This document shows positions 43,501-58,400 of a DNA stretch of 64,000 nucleotides, piece by piece. The stretch's first letter is position 1; each line of letters starts with the position of its first letter. The notes below the pieces were generated by a model that saw only the letters and a list, made by a program, of their open reading frames with translations, had not been told where the DNA came from and ran no database searches. A program made the position numbers and the translations under genes. Origin of the DNA: Chrysomallon squamiferum (lineage: Eukaryota; Mollusca; Gastropoda; Neomphalida; Peltospiridae); assembly GCA_012295275.1 (NCBI GenBank), contig CM022679.1:16307842-16371841 (forward strand), written 5' to 3'.

Positions 43501-46245
43501 CTGCTAGAATACCAAAACAACTTGTTTGTAACAAAAAATGTTTTCATTCTGTATAACTTATAAACTGACTTTATTCAAATGAATGGAAGAAAGATGGAAT
43601 ACAGATGATTTGTAACAATATGCCTGCTGGGACACTAACCTTGAACTTCATTTATCATGTTGACAGCAACTTGACGCAGCTCCATCCTCTTCCTCCTCAG
43701 GGCAAGTCTGATCTGTTTCATCTGGAATCAGAAAGATCAAATTTCACAATACGTCCAAATTATTTTTATGAGTTATAATTTAGAAGGGTTGAATTGCTAA
43801 GTAAGAATAGAAACCAATCAAGTCCCTTAAGTGCCAATGTCTCACAATTCTGTTCCCTAACTGGTGCATCATGTACTTTAATGTGTATGGATCGATGAAT
43901 GAAAGACTGTGATTGATCACTTGTTCTGTTATTATCAATGTACCAAAATGAATATATTTCCAATGCAAAATAAAACTGAGTCAAGTCAATCAGTTGTTTT
44001 CTTATTACTGATATATAAAAATGAATATATTTCAAAAGAAAAATTAAAATTGAGTCAAGTTGATGAAATCTGTAAGCTAACATCTTAAGAAGAGTTTGAC
44101 AGGGCAAACTAATAACCTGATCATAGTAAGCAGTGACCACCATGATGCGGTCTGCTTGCTTTGGGCCCCATTCAACAGGCCAATTATTATACAGTTCATC
44201 CACTCTCTCCACCACTTCCTGTATCTCAGAGAAGTTGTAGTAGGAGGTGCTATCTGGCTCCTGTACCTCGCATCCCTGAACAGCATAGAACACTAATGGA
44301 GTAATTTCTAGCACTGATGGAATTGATCCCTGGGCCTTCAGCTTCTCAGGTCCACCATAAAATACTGCAGAAATGAATCTCAGAATTTCCATTTTTGTTC
44401 TGTAATTGATGCTGAGGAAGATATTGAGTGGACTTGAATATTTCTGATTCAGCTGTTCACGGAAACTTTCATAATGTGTGAAGAGTCTCTGTAGAAGGGA
44501 GATGTGGAAGTTCTGAGATCGAGCCTCTGGACTGTAAACCCGAGGACTGATCTGCATGTGATCTCCAGTGAGAACTACGCAGGTCTTCTCATCTGCCAGG
44601 GACAATGGCATGATGGCCTCACACTCCAGAACCTGAGCTGCCTCATCAATGAAAACATGAGTGAAATAGCCTCGCAAATTCAGATGCAGCAATTCCAATG
44701 ATGTTTCGACTGTGGTGATGACCAGACGATGCCCTGTTATATCATTTCTGGTAGCAGGTGTAAAAGCCGTATGATCAGTAGTGAAAATACAATATTTCTG
44801 AACTTCAGGGCTCACAGTATTAACACGACGATTTGGGGCATAAATACGTTGTAAAATATTTTCCATTTTCCACTTTTTCAAGATAGGATCAAGATAATTT
44901 AAAATGTATCTGTCTGCAGCACTGCAAAGAAACAAAATAAGAATGATGATGACGATTAAAAAATAATAAGAAGAAGAAGAAGAAGAAGAAGAAAAAGAAG
45001 AAGAACATCAATACCTACTGTATAATAATTTTTGACTTTGTACACATCAGATATAAATTACCATTGAATAGAGATTAAATTAATGTTAACTATTTCAGAT
45101 TATCACAAAACTGAACTTTATGTCACTGAGATTAATTAATATGAATTTATTTAACATTCATGAATGAGAATGCTACAACAATTCATGTTTCCACAGGTGT
45201 CGATTACTACAACCAATCAAAGTGTGCTATTTCCACACACCCATAATGTTATATTTTTGGTCGCCACATTCTCTCACAAGTGGTGTTTTTTATGTTGATC
45301 ATTGTTTAATTCAGTTATTCAACAGGTGTTAATACTTCCTTTGTCAGAAAGCATTATTCATAGGCAAGATGGTGAAGCAATGTGCTTGGGGGACATGCAA
45401 ATCAGATGAATGGCATGAAATAGACAACATTTGACATATATTCTGTTTCTGAAACCAAAAACAATAGAAAAATGTTTAAAATGGATTTGACTCTGCAGAC
45501 AACCACACTCTCAAGAAATGGCCCAATGAACCCACAGTGTAAAAAACAAAAAAACTGTGTTCTGTACGTGTGAATGCATATGACCAAAATTAGTTGTGAG
45601 GTGAAATCAAACTAAACCATTGGGCAATCTACTGCAAATGTTCAACTATTACAAATAGTCTTGCCAATGCAGCTTTAAGACACATGTATCATTTGTTATA
45701 TTCTGGCTTGTTACTTTTCTTTTTTCTTTGCACCTAAAATAAACCATGCTGCAATATCAGTTTAATACCAAAATATACTCATCCAGCTTTACAGGAGCAG
45801 TTAGCCTCTGATAGCCGTTTTGTCACCAAGCACCATTGAATATGCAGTTTGTGTGCCAAGTCGTTTTTTCCTCATGGAACGCCAGCATCTTTCATTCACT
45901 TTTGGGTGATTTTTGTCAGAAATTTGTATATCATGGATGTAGCCTTGTGTAAATTTAAACCTTTCTCTCATGCTTTCAGGAAGATATGAAACCAACACAT
46001 CATCTGGAATACTTTTTAGATCAGCTATGCTATCAGCTACCAACTTTGCCATTTTGGATGTCAGCTTGTGAGACATAGTAACAGTAACTAAGGGGGTGTG
46101 GCTTATGGAGTAATTGTGGAAACATGAATTGTCATAATCAACAAAAGATACAACACAGAATATACCAGAAAAGCAGCATGGGCACAAATAAAATCATAAC
46201 AACACTAAATATATCTTTTATTATTTATCACTTATTATATTCCAC

Positions 46246-46320
<75 letters not shown>

Positions 46321-46629
46321 CATTAAGAGTATTCAAGAAACCATTTCTCAGGGCTCATAGGGTGAAAAACAGAACTGAAAATTTATTGTAACACTGCAAT
46401 AAATACCTGTTTGATTGTGCACAGATCAAAACCTTTGCTTCTGGAGACTCTTTTACTAGCACCATTGCAGCCTGTGCCAGTGTTTCTGTCTTTCCTGTAC
46501 CAAATGGTCCATACATTATAAATGGTGGTGTGTAACCAGTCCTCCTAGCTACTATGTGTTTGACCGCTTTCACCTGGTCATCATTGAGCACTTTGGAACT
46601 GCAATAAAACAACTAAAATTTATATAACT

Positions 46630-46684
<55 letters not shown>

Positions 46685-49600
46685 CTTTTATTTCTGTGTT
46701 CTTCCAATAATAAGTTCAGCAAAGGCTGATAGACTCTTTTGTTTCAGTATCTAATCATAACTGAATTTTAATCAGAGACAGATAGTACATACCAGGGAAA
46801 CTGATTGAGGTAGAAATAACATGAATAAAAAATAATAAATAAAGAAAAAACAATGATTATTGTGTTCTTGCATAAGAGGTTTAATAAAATCATCTATTTG
46901 TTTCAGATACAGATTTCATTAAAAAAGTAATTAAAACTAATGTTAAAATAGATCACCCAATGTCTATGGTAAAAATAGTTTCGTCACCTGGTTGCAGTAA
47001 CTGTGGATTTTGAATTATCTTTAGAACTATTTTGATTATTTAAATTTTTTAAACTTTTTGTTGAAACACAGTAATATAAATAAATAAATAAATAACAACA
47101 ACAATAATGATGATAATAAGGAACTAAATAAAAACTTTTAAAATTGTGTACAATGATAAAAAAGATATACCTGATAGAAGAATATCTGTTCCCCAAGGAA
47201 AATGAATATTTGGCAAAATTAGTTGCCCATGCTTTAAGTTACAGAATTAGGGTGAAATTTTTAGACTTGGATAACAATACATTTCTTAAAAATCATTTTC
47301 CTCAATATTCTGACACCAGTGTATGAACTGTCCTCAGTATTTTGGTAAATAGAAATAACAATCAGAAAAATAAAGTCATAAGCAGCAAGTCAGAGCAGAT
47401 TATCCTTACTCCACTACACTACTGATTTTCCTAATGTTAAAGGATAAACAAAGGACAATGTATATTCAGTAGAATAATTTATTTTTATTACATGTATGTG
47501 TACAGGGGGAAAATATATATGATAAGAAAGAGATAAACTTTTGTTCTGTGACTGCTGATTGTAATGATTTCACAAGGAAAGTTAGTTCTGCTATTTACAG
47601 CTAAGTCTTATGATTCTGAATATGGTAATAAACTTAATTCTTTGATAAACCCAATAATCAAATCTTGTCCTTGGATATTTATTACTTTGTCTCCAAAATG
47701 CACCAGAATACACCATAATTTCCTCAGATTTTTTAGGGGTGCATGTCCCCAACCTATGACATCAACAGAATAACAATAACATAGGACTCTGTCTTTTACT
47801 AGCTTTGTCTATTTTTGTTAGTGAGGCTACTGGTACCTACCTAATCTTAAAAATATGTTGTTCATTCCACTGAGGATTCATTTTGACAATGTTTGGAAAG
47901 ACAATGTCAGTATCCTGCAGGCAGTCCACAGCAAAATGCATTCGGCAAAAATGAAGTCGATTCATCTGGAACTGGACTTCTACCTCCAAATTTGTACCTG
48001 CCTGAAATAATACAAATATTGATAATAATGATAATAAAATACATATATAACAAACTAAAACACACTTTATGTGTTTTTTATGGAAAATATGCACAAAAAA
48101 TCCTTATATCTAAGGGCTTTAAAGCAACTGGTAATAAAAGGTAAATCCTAAATTTTGCTAATTTTGGGGTAAAATATTAATCCAAGCTCAGAACTGTCTA
48201 GTTTGTTATTTTTAAATGTCATATACAAAATGTGAGGCCTACCACATGGTTTCTTATAACAATCATTATAAGATGAAACAGGAATGCAAGAGTTTCAAAA
48301 TACAAAACAAATTTCAAAATTGATATACTAGGTTACTTTAACCTTCATTTGCTATTATTATAAAATGAACCAGAATAAAAAATGGCTATATATTTATAAA
48401 CATCAGGGATAAAAAAAAAATTGAAAAACATCTCTCAGGAAATGATTTAAGCCAAAAAACAACAACAACAACAACAAAAAACAAACAAATTAACCTCTAA
48501 TATTAAAATTAATCAAACCTTAAGATTCAGTGCTTGGACACAAACTGGAGGAATAGTAAGATAAATGTATTCCTTTCCACGACCATCAAATTCAGAAGTA
48601 TTTGAATCCAAAATGTTTGCCTCATATACTTTTTCTTGACTGCAATTGGCTGGTGCAAACCAGATCTTACTAACACTGGTAAGGATTAGACGACCAGCAT
48701 TTGTGTCTGCAGTTAAATTGTCAGAGAGCGGCACTTTCATGAACAGTTCACCAGCTCTAGCACAGAACAAACCCTTTTTTTCAGAGATATTATCCATAAT
48801 TTGAACTGCGGTACATATATTGTAACTGTAAAATAATAAAAATAACAACAATAAGAATATTGGGAGATTCTAAATATTATGAGCTGATATCATAAGACAG
48901 TAACCAGTAATTCCATAAATATATTTATGTTTTATTTATTTATTTTTAAATTTAAAACTTGTATATATATCAAAAGGGGTACATCAAAAATAAATAAATA
49001 AAATATAATAAATACATTAAAACAAGGAAATTAAATATTAATAATACTGAATTACTGTAATAAATGTTTTGTAAGTAAGTTAATAATAATAGAATAAAAA
49101 TAACAGATTAATATGAAAATGTTCATCTGACAAGGAACTAGTTAAATCACCTGGAAATAATTTGATGTCTGGTCAGTTCTTCCAGTTCCAACAATTTGTG
49201 CATCTTGTGAGTATAGTTGTTGCGGTTGAGCTCTGCTACAATGGTTTGTTGTGTGACGACATATTCTGAAGCCTCTGGAGCCTTATATTTCCTCAGCAGG
49301 AAAGCATCTTTGTCTGTAGTAATTTCGGGCTGACAAATGATTTCTCGATTCTGATTTGTCCATCGGTCAAAGGACAGCTTCTGACGGAGTGACCTCACTT
49401 GACTGTGTATATCCTGGTTACCCACTTCAACAGACAATTTTCTAACTAACACTGGGTGAGTACCAAAGTCAAAAATAACCCACTGACTAAAAGAACCAAA
49501 CATGCGTCCAGTAAACTGGACAGTCACATGGTAGCAGCACTCATTACCATTGTTATCAGTATCTTCCAAAACATCACCAGAGGCAATCTGATGACTTTTC

Positions 49601-52082
49601 CCATCTCCCAGCTGAATTGTAAAATGGAGTCTGTCTTTATCAAGCAGTAAAGCAGCTTTCAAAAGTTGAAACTGAAAAAAGAATATACAAATAAATTAAT
49701 TATAAGAAATATTCTCAAAAGACAGCATAAACTATGTGGTTAGGTAGGAATCTATATATGTGCAGGGATAGAATTTTAATTTTTTTTTTAAAGGCAAGAT
49801 AATTGCTGTTTTGGATTTAATCAGAAATGCTAGGATACCAAGGCAAACATTTCATTCAAAGTAGAGACACCAAAGAAACTCAATGCTTAATAAGTTTTCA
49901 AGGAAGTCAATAATGCAGTTACAGCTTGTAAATATATTACAGCCAATTATTAATCAAAACAATGGTTATTTCAATAACTTGTAACTTAAAAACTTCATAA
50001 CTTTTCATATTTGGCTTTTTAATTCTATCCTACTTTAGAATATCTAGTTTACAAGTAAAGATAACATAAATACCTAATTAACATAATAACAACCTCATTT
50101 CTTGAGGTATCATATGATTAATTTGTGGAGTCAAGTTTCATGGGAAAGGCCAGAGGCAAACCACATAGGGCAGATTTTGGGTTTTACTGAAGTGGTTATC
50201 GTCCACATTTTGAGGCACCACAGCAAGGAAGGAGGCAACCAGTACTGTGGTAAAATTCTAACCCTTTATGTATGTGTGTGTGTGTTTGTGTGTGTGCATG
50301 TGTAGTTTAATAATTGTGAAAATCTTACTTGTGACCTAATGAAAAAGGTCCACGTAATAACTGCATTTTTTTCCTCTTTGTACAAATTAAGTTCATTATC
50401 ACACTGGATGGAAACACCTGGCACTTCCTCAGATATCTGTAATAACAATATAAATAAATGAATAAATAAATAAATAAATAAATAAAGGAAGAACAGAAAG
50501 AAAAAATAACAACAGTGAAAAAGGAACAAGTTAGTAGTTAGTAATATTGTGTTTGTTTTTTAAAAAATGAAATAAAATAAAATAAAAAAGAATAAAGGAA
50601 ACAAAAGAATGAAAGAAAAATAGCTGCAAGATTTATTCTTTGTTCCACTAAACAGTTTTAGTATTTTAACTATACAAGACCCTGTAATTCATTCATCTGA
50701 TACAATGTAATGAATGAATTAACTATTCAAAAAAAATGGTACGTACTACAGAAATGCCTGATTCAGTATTTTCGTAACTGTCAAGCAGTTCAGCCATGTA
50801 GGAGAAAACTTTCTGCTGTTTAGCCATTTCTCTCTTCATCTGGCGCCATTCGTACCGTTCCTTCCATTCATCCAGTTCTTCTTGTGAGTGTGCATACTTG
50901 CACAGATTGTACATTTCTTGAACATGCGAATACTGACATGATTCATCTGCCATGTGCCTAGTAAAATAGTATTAGTAAATATGATGACGACAACATTAAT
51001 AACTAAGACAACAATGATGATAATAATAATAGTGTTAATGATTAACAATTACAATAATAACATCACCATGATGAAGAAATAGCATTTCTTTTTAGTACAA
51101 ATAATAAAGATAACATTAATACTACTATTATAGTAGTATACAAGTAATAATAATAAAATTACAATAATATTAAAAACAATTATGAAGATAATATATTTGT
51201 TTTTAGTAATAATTATAATAGAAATAAAGATAGCAATTATAATAATGAACAAACAAGTGATTATTTAATGATACCTTAACATATTGGTCTGTGAATGGTG
51301 ATCAGGTATCAATATATGGTATTTATTTAATGATCATGTGAAACAGTAGTCCTGCTGTCACAATTCTACTGGCTATATTAATCAATTAGGATCTTTTATA
51401 TCCATCAATCCATAATTTAGAAAGAATTTGATAAACCAGTCTTAGTGCTCTGGCTTTAACAATCTTTGTGTTAATGTGTTTTAGAATAGGGAAACAAGTC
51501 ACTGGAGATGACTAATCCTGGGGCTACACTCATGACTTAGAATAAAACCCGATTGGATATAATAATAAAAATAATACCTTTGACAAAGCCGATAACTAGT
51601 ACCAACTATGCCCCATGGAGGTTGTCTGAAATTCCACTGATGGTCTTTGTCTGAGTTGACATTGAAATTGTGCTTTTCTGAAGCACAATGGTCATCCCAC
51701 TGTTTCTCACTGTTACACTGAATGCCACAGTACTGGCAGTAGTTGGTGCTTGTCTTGAAGTCTGATGGAGCAAACGGCATGCTTTTCCTGCTAACATCAA
51801 CCACAGATTCCCCCTGTGTAATTTTTTTTTTAGCATTTTCTGCTTTCTGGCTTTCCTGAGCAAGTTCATCAAGTGTGTTAACTGAAATTTTTAATCATTA
51901 ATTAATAATGCATCCTCACTTAAAGTAAGCCAGATTAAGTAACTTCACTAAAATGGTCCAAAAGTAGTCATTACTACACAAAGGCTGTCCTGTCTGATTT
52001 TAATGTGAAAGAATGCATAAACTTTAGTGTAATAATATGATGTAGTTACGTGTGAAAGGATTAATATAATTCCACAGGACTC

Positions 52083-52115
<33 letters not shown>

Positions 52116-55100
52116 TCTGTGTGGCTGTGTACTATTAAATACTAAGTCTGAAGTCTGAAAGAAACCATAAAACATTTGACACTAAAACTTGAAATTCTTT
52201 GTTAATAGTTCAAAATGTTTACCCAAACCTAAGTATAGTTATTGCAATGAAGACTGTATTCATTATAAAATTAAACAAATTCCTGAACTTACTGCCATTT
52301 TTGCACATCCACACCCACACCTCTTTCTCTTTTTCACTGTGAGCAAACTGACATGGCCCTCCAAGACTGTAGTCACATTTCTTTTTCTCCAAAATATATT
52401 TGCACATTATAAAATTCAGACGGTTAGGAATTTTTGCTGGAAGTGGTCTAATTTCTTTCAAATCTGGCATAAGCATGAATATTTTAATACGTTGCCAGTG
52501 ATTGTGTTGTTTAACACACTTATCCAGTTTCCCATCCTGTTTGCTTCGGGTGCCATTCTTCCAGCAGGTGCCACAGAGTACTTGAATGTTGTAAGGACAG
52601 AGTTCTCGTGAAGGTTTCTCCTCTTCTGTATCATCTGCAGACTGGGATTTGTTTGCACTGCTAGCCTGAGCAGATAACAAACTGTTACATTTGTCAACAA
52701 CCTGTTCTTGGGTGAGATTTCCATCTCGTTCACACATCCAAACATCACGTTCCACCATGCTGTGTGCAAATGGACATGTATCAATGGCAGATTTTTTGCA
52801 GAAAAGCATGAAGTGACAGATTTTGAAGTATGCTGTTTTGTGAACAAACTTTCTTCTTTTGATAATGGTGATTCCACCAAAAGAGCCAAAATGAGCTAGG
52901 ACTTTGCAATCCATCCATGGATGGCCTCTGTTGCTACTGCAGAAACCATTTCTTCCCAACTCTGCTATTCGTGGTGGACGATCATAAAAACACTTCTGAC
53001 AGATAAATCGGAACTGTCCTCCATGCTTCTTTGTAAGATCTTCCACAGTGAATCCTCTAGTTTGTGAAGTCCCTGTTCTGTTCTGAAGAATGAACTCCGA
53101 GATACTGAATTTGCCTTCCTTTTCCAGACCCCAGAGAATCTGTTCCACTTTATTATGAGCATAACTACACCTCTCCTCACCAAATCTGCACAGTTCTGGT
53201 TGTTTATATGTGATACTATTGCAAATAATGTATCTTCCTGGAAATTCTCTATGGTTGGTACGTTCCCTTACTCGCATCAGAATTGATGGGTCGCCTTTAT
53301 TGTGCAAAACCAAAATATTCTGATCGCAACTGTGCTGGTGTGGTCTGTATACAAAATAAGTGGACTGTGTAGTAGGAGACAAACATTCTTTGCATAATAT
53401 TTTGAAATCATATTGGTCTTTGAGTGGATTTTCTATAGTCTGTGTTCCTCTGGCTTCAGGAGTTTTCACATGATTCTGACCCCCAATATTATTAATTTGT
53501 GGTTGAGGTGGAAATGCAAAAGTAATATTTGGTGGTGGCACACTGAAGTCCTGCTGCAATGGCTGTCCTTGAAATTGTGTTTGTACTGGTGGATCAACCT
53601 GCTGTTGTTGCTGAAAAGGATAACTTTTCTGGTCTTGCAGCAGGAATGAAGACATCTGTGATAGAAATTGCTGTGGCTGAAACGTTTGTTGTGTTTGATG
53701 TTGCTGCGGCTGAAAAGTTTGTTGTGTATGCTGTTGCTGTTGCTGCTGCAGTATCTGAGTTGATGCAGAACTTTTCTGAGATGATCCAGATGGCTGTGAT
53801 GCTGGAGTTGATGGTCTGTTGTTTTTAGTATAGTTAAGTCCAGGAATAGCAGGCTCCTGTTTGCTAGATTTAGTCTCTGCTGGAACTGCTGCAGCTGGAA
53901 GCAAGCTGGAATCTGAAAACAACAATTCAGAATGCACAATGCAGTCATTTTCTTTTTAGTACTTGCTGGCAAAGCTATAAAACTCAGCAAACTTGTTTCA
54001 GGACTTTCTCGTCATAAGATAAAAGGAGTCATTTTGCTGCATAATTCTCTAAGGAAGTAATTAGATACTAAATTCTATTTTCAACAATATTAACACTCTT
54101 TTCTCACTAACAAATTATCTATGAAGTTAGATTAAAATATAATTTGATCACACAGAAGATGAATTGAAAAAAATGTCAGAAATCATTAGGCAAAATAAAT
54201 TTGCTTCAACTTGAATCTACTCTCCTAGAATATTCAATGAATACATAAAGTTGTTTTTATTATTTTTTTAAAATACATCCATACATAAAAATATTTATCC
54301 AATTTGTGTTTTATCATCTAAAATATAACCAAAACTGAGAAAGTAACATACATATTTTTCTGTTCCGCATATCAGTTATAAAACTTCGAATATTGAACTG
54401 CCCATTTCTGTCCATTTCCCAAAGCCTTTTTTCTGCAGCATGGTGAGGAAAGGTACAGTTCTCTTCTCCAATTCGACAAGGCACACCAGTCTGAAAATAA
54501 AAGGATTTTAAATTTAAAATATCCCTAGGTAGGATGTTCTTAACATATTTCACATGATCTAATAAGAGCTACTGAAGGTGAATCTAAACATTTGTTTTAT
54601 AAGAAATATGTATTTAAGTTACTCATCTTTTATTATTATTCTTAATTAAAGATCAACAATTCATCCAAAAACACTCACAAAAGTATTTTAAAAATACAGC
54701 AATTTTATGGGGTAAAAACAAATTTGTTTTTATTATCTTCAGTATTTTTTCAATATAATTTACTATTTTAAAATCTTACTAATAAACAAATACCTCATTT
54801 TAAAATTTACAAAATATATACCACACGGAATTTTAGACTTTTATCCAACATCTGAAGTTAGAAAAATCCAGAGCTACTATCAAACCAAAAAAATGTGTCT
54901 GCCTCTGTCTAAGTAGTGTAAAATGCACTAATCTAATTTAACTGATAAATATAAATATTTTGCTTTCTGTACGCACCGTAAACTGCATACAGATCTTATA
55001 AGCTAGGAAGTATTGTCCTGCGGAAACAGCACGTGGTCTCACTCTTATCCAGTTTAGATCTATTTTATTCTTTCGTCTGATCAGAAAAATGTCATAGGCA

Positions 55101-55447
55101 CAGTTGTGAAGTAGATCTGCTCTGTAGTTGTATCCCTTGATACCTTCGCCTGTCTTGACAAAACACAATCTGCATGCCAGACGAAAATCAAAGTCTTCTT
55201 TGAGAGGCCAGTCAACATCAACCATTGGCTGATTACCAGATATTCCTAATAAAGTATATATCAAAAAATAATTATCAGTATCAGTAAACAATATGTAATA
55301 GTGATATATAATTAAATAGTTTGGTTATCGTTTCATTCTTTTTGTGACAAGTCTTTATCAATAAATTTTTATAATAAAATATGTTGATGTGTACAGAAAC
55401 AAAGAGAAAATTAAAATGAACACGAAAACACACACACACACAAAAAT

Positions 55448-55494
<47 letters not shown>

Positions 55495-58400
55495 TAATAA
55501 TAAATATATAAAAAATAAAAGACCATAGTAAATTGTGTTTAAATACCTGCTTTTTCAAAATTATTCAAATCCATCATTGATTTCTTGGTTGAAGCCTGAA
55601 ACAACGATAAGACATTACTTATCTATCAAATTTCAGCTATGAAGTTTCAAATACCTAGAAACAATTTTTATATGAAGACATTAAGTTAGGTATAAAACAA
55701 ACATACATTTCTGAAACTATCGATTTTTCACACAAAAATATTTTGCGATTCTAAGGTTATTATCTTGAAAACTTGTAAGGTTTTACTGGAGTAAATTTTA
55801 TGAACACAATTTTATGAAGTATTAAGTTAACAGCAATGTATTATTAGATATTTAAGGGTGATAATGGAAATAAATACATAGTGTATAAGTATAAATTATA
55901 ATTTACATGGTCTAAATTAACGGTCCATATGAACATACTTTACTGTGCTGGTCAGAAAAGGCAAAGGCTTTTGCTGATTCGTCTTTCATTGAGGTGCTTG
56001 ATTTTGATGTCTTCTGATGATCTCCCATGTTTCGGACTTTCTGTAAGTTCATAGCAAACTTTTCATCTTCACCCAAACTGCTAGAATCAGAGTCTGAAGA
56101 GCTTTCATACTGGGTCTTTAACCTTTCTTTCTTAACCTTAGCTTGTCCATTAGTCTGGCCTTGCTGCCGAGATGCTGATTGTAAATACATAAATACATGT
56201 GTACAAATATTATATTAGTCACATTTAAAATAAATATTTTCAAATACCTTCAAATATTATGTAATTCCATACACACACACACACACAAAAAGACATAAAC
56301 ATACACATACTCTCCTTGACACACAAATATACATAAACATTTTGAATTATAAAAGCAGATCATTCTGGAAAACCATCTATAGGTAAGTCAAAATATATGT
56401 AACAATAACATAACAATATTATTTAATTAAAAGAAAAAGCCAGTGAACTATTAAATAACTCTGGATCTACATATACAGGGAAGTTGACACTCACAGACAC
56501 ACACACACACAGACATACAAAGAAACTTTACCTTTCTTCTTCTTAGGCATTTTCTGTTTCTTTGCAACTGTTTCTTTCTGTTAAAAGGAGAAAAAAATAA
56601 CAAAGAAAAACATCAATATTAAACAGGAATAGGAGATGAACTGCAATAATATTTAAAAAAAAAAAAATCAAGATAAACATTTAACAAAACTTCTGCAGCA
56701 CTTAGGTATCTGTAAAACTATTTGAATCTTTTGAAACAAATACACAGCAACTAAATAAGAGATAAAAATACTAATAATAACAAAAAAAAAGCAGTCTAAA
56801 ATATAGAGAATTAAATAAATTAAGAAAAAAAAAAAAATAATAATAATGTTATATAATAACTATAAATGTTTAGGATGAGCTGAAATGATACCTTTTGTGA
56901 TTTTACAAGATTTGTACCATCCAACCAAACATTCTCAATGTCAGTTTTAGAAGTTGACTTTACAGCTGCAACTGAAACCTCAGATTTCTTTACAGTATTT
57001 GTTCTATTTTCAGATGCTGAAGACTGTTCCACCAGTTCCTTCAACTGTTCTATCTGTTCTTGAAAAACCTAAAATAGGCACACAAAAAAATTAAATAAAA
57101 TAAAAAAATATAATAAAAAAATAAAAAATATTAATTAATTAAAAAATGTCAAGGATGATCTCTTGAAACTGAAATAAATACTTGCAGAATAACCTAACTG
57201 TTTTGAGACAGCATACATTTGTTTTGAGGTTTTGGGTTGTTGTTTTTTTAAAGTAATTAATTAATTTTTTTATTTGTGAATAATTAATAATTACACTTTA
57301 ACAATTTTAACATTAACAATCATTATATTATTATCAAACTTATGGTTTTAGTTTAATGACATGCAACTTGCTACTGTTATGAACTAGCAGTGAAGAAACA
57401 TTTATAAAGTGCATGCAAACTGTCAAAGATAGGAAAGCACAGAATGCTTGTCTTTGATAAACCAATACAAATATTTAATAATAATTATGTCAGTATGATT
57501 CTCTCTACATGAAATCAGTAGTATCAGTTGAAAAACTAACTATATTTAAAACAGTGTTCCTTTTCACATTTTGTGTAATCAACTGAAGTTAATATAATTT
57601 TCTACATTTATTTTGTTAAGCTATATCATATAAAGAAAGTGAAATAATGCCTTCATTAAACAAATAAATTTGAAAACTTAATCCCTTAACAACAACAACA
57701 ACAACAAAAGTAATATAATAATAAGATTATGCCTATGGTGATAGTAATAAAACTAAAACACAAATGATTCTTTGTTACAAGTTACACATAATAGGGGAAA
57801 CTTCTCGAAATGTATTTTATTTTTATTAATAAAAACAGCCACAAATGTGACCAATCTTCAAATGTCACCTACTTTATACATTATGTGATTAATGGTGGCT
57901 ACCTGCAGCATATTTTACATGTTGTTTTATGAATGTCACTGTGACATTTAAAATGTTAAAAAAGAAAATAGAAAAAGATATTAAGCTAAAAATAACTGTT
58001 TTCACACACACACACACACATTTAATTATTAAAGATAAAAAAAAAGATGTGTATCTTGTATGAATGGTATGTCATGTAATAAAGTTCACAATGTTTAGCA
58101 GCAGACAAGGAAGTAAAAAATACTTTATAGATCAAAAGTTTTAAGATGAATAGAAAAACAACATCAACAACAAAAAAAAATATATATATATAAATAAAAT
58201 AACTTAACTGTAAAATGAAATGTATAAATATTATTACCAGAACAAAATAGGCTTGCTGGGTAACCTACAGCCGATGTTTCATATATATGTGAAACAAAAA
58301 GTTTAAATGTTTTCTAGAAAAAGATGAAACAATAAAAGAAATTATCTAACTCTACTTTCAAAATAAATAAAATTGTGAACAATTAAGAATTAAAATGGAA

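Larger units (their letters stand above)
42920..50436 (-). other. UPF1-like SF1 helicase 1 with its N-terminal beta domains (HELZ2-like gene)
   Basis: Exons 50329-50436, 49151-49671 and 48519-48825 encode the beta-rich region that precedes the helicase in HELZ-family proteins. Exon 46407-46598 carries Walker A GPFGTGKT, preceded by a Q-motif-like LNDDQVKAV. Exon 44117-44921 carries FIDEAAQ (Walker B, DEAA type), LTGDHMQISP (motif III) and INYRTKMEI (motif IV region). Exon 43640-43721 and the start of 39158-43122 carry QGKEFRALFIST (motif V) and TALTRTQSFVAVVGDP (motif VI). All SF1B core motifs are intact, so this helicase should be catalytically competent. Confidence 0.93.
50747..55245 (-). 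other. Zinc-finger region: five CCCH and one C2H2 finger (HELZ2-like gene)
   Basis: Finger 1 spans the junction of exons 54977-55245 and 54352-54490 (C-X8-C-X6-C-X3-H). Fingers 2, 3 and 4 are in exon 52293-53912: C-X10-C-X6-C-X3-H at 53155-53223, C-X5-C-X7-C-X3-H at 52762-52818, and C-X8-C-X7-C-X3-H at 52339-52404. A C2H2 finger (C-X2-C-X12-H-X5-H, U1/matrin spacing) lies in exon 51578-51881. A fifth CCCH spans exons 51578-51881 and 50747-50957. Extra CxxC pairs precede several fingers (for example CKEC and CQKC), each followed by a conserved WE/W...E helix, the repeated unit seen in ZC3H7A/B and HELZ2 N-termini. Such fingers usually bind single-stranded RNA. Confidence 0.85.

Noticed and set aside
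45369-45560. Functional THAP-domain host gene
   Set aside because: The reading frame is broken by several stops and shifts and lies inside a terminal-inverted-repeat element, so it is a transposon remnant.
52189-52611. 140-codon plus-strand open frame and other frames over 52.2-53.9 kb
   Set aside because: Shadows of the zinc-finger exon 52293-53912, which is the only reading with domain similarity and phase-matched splice sites.
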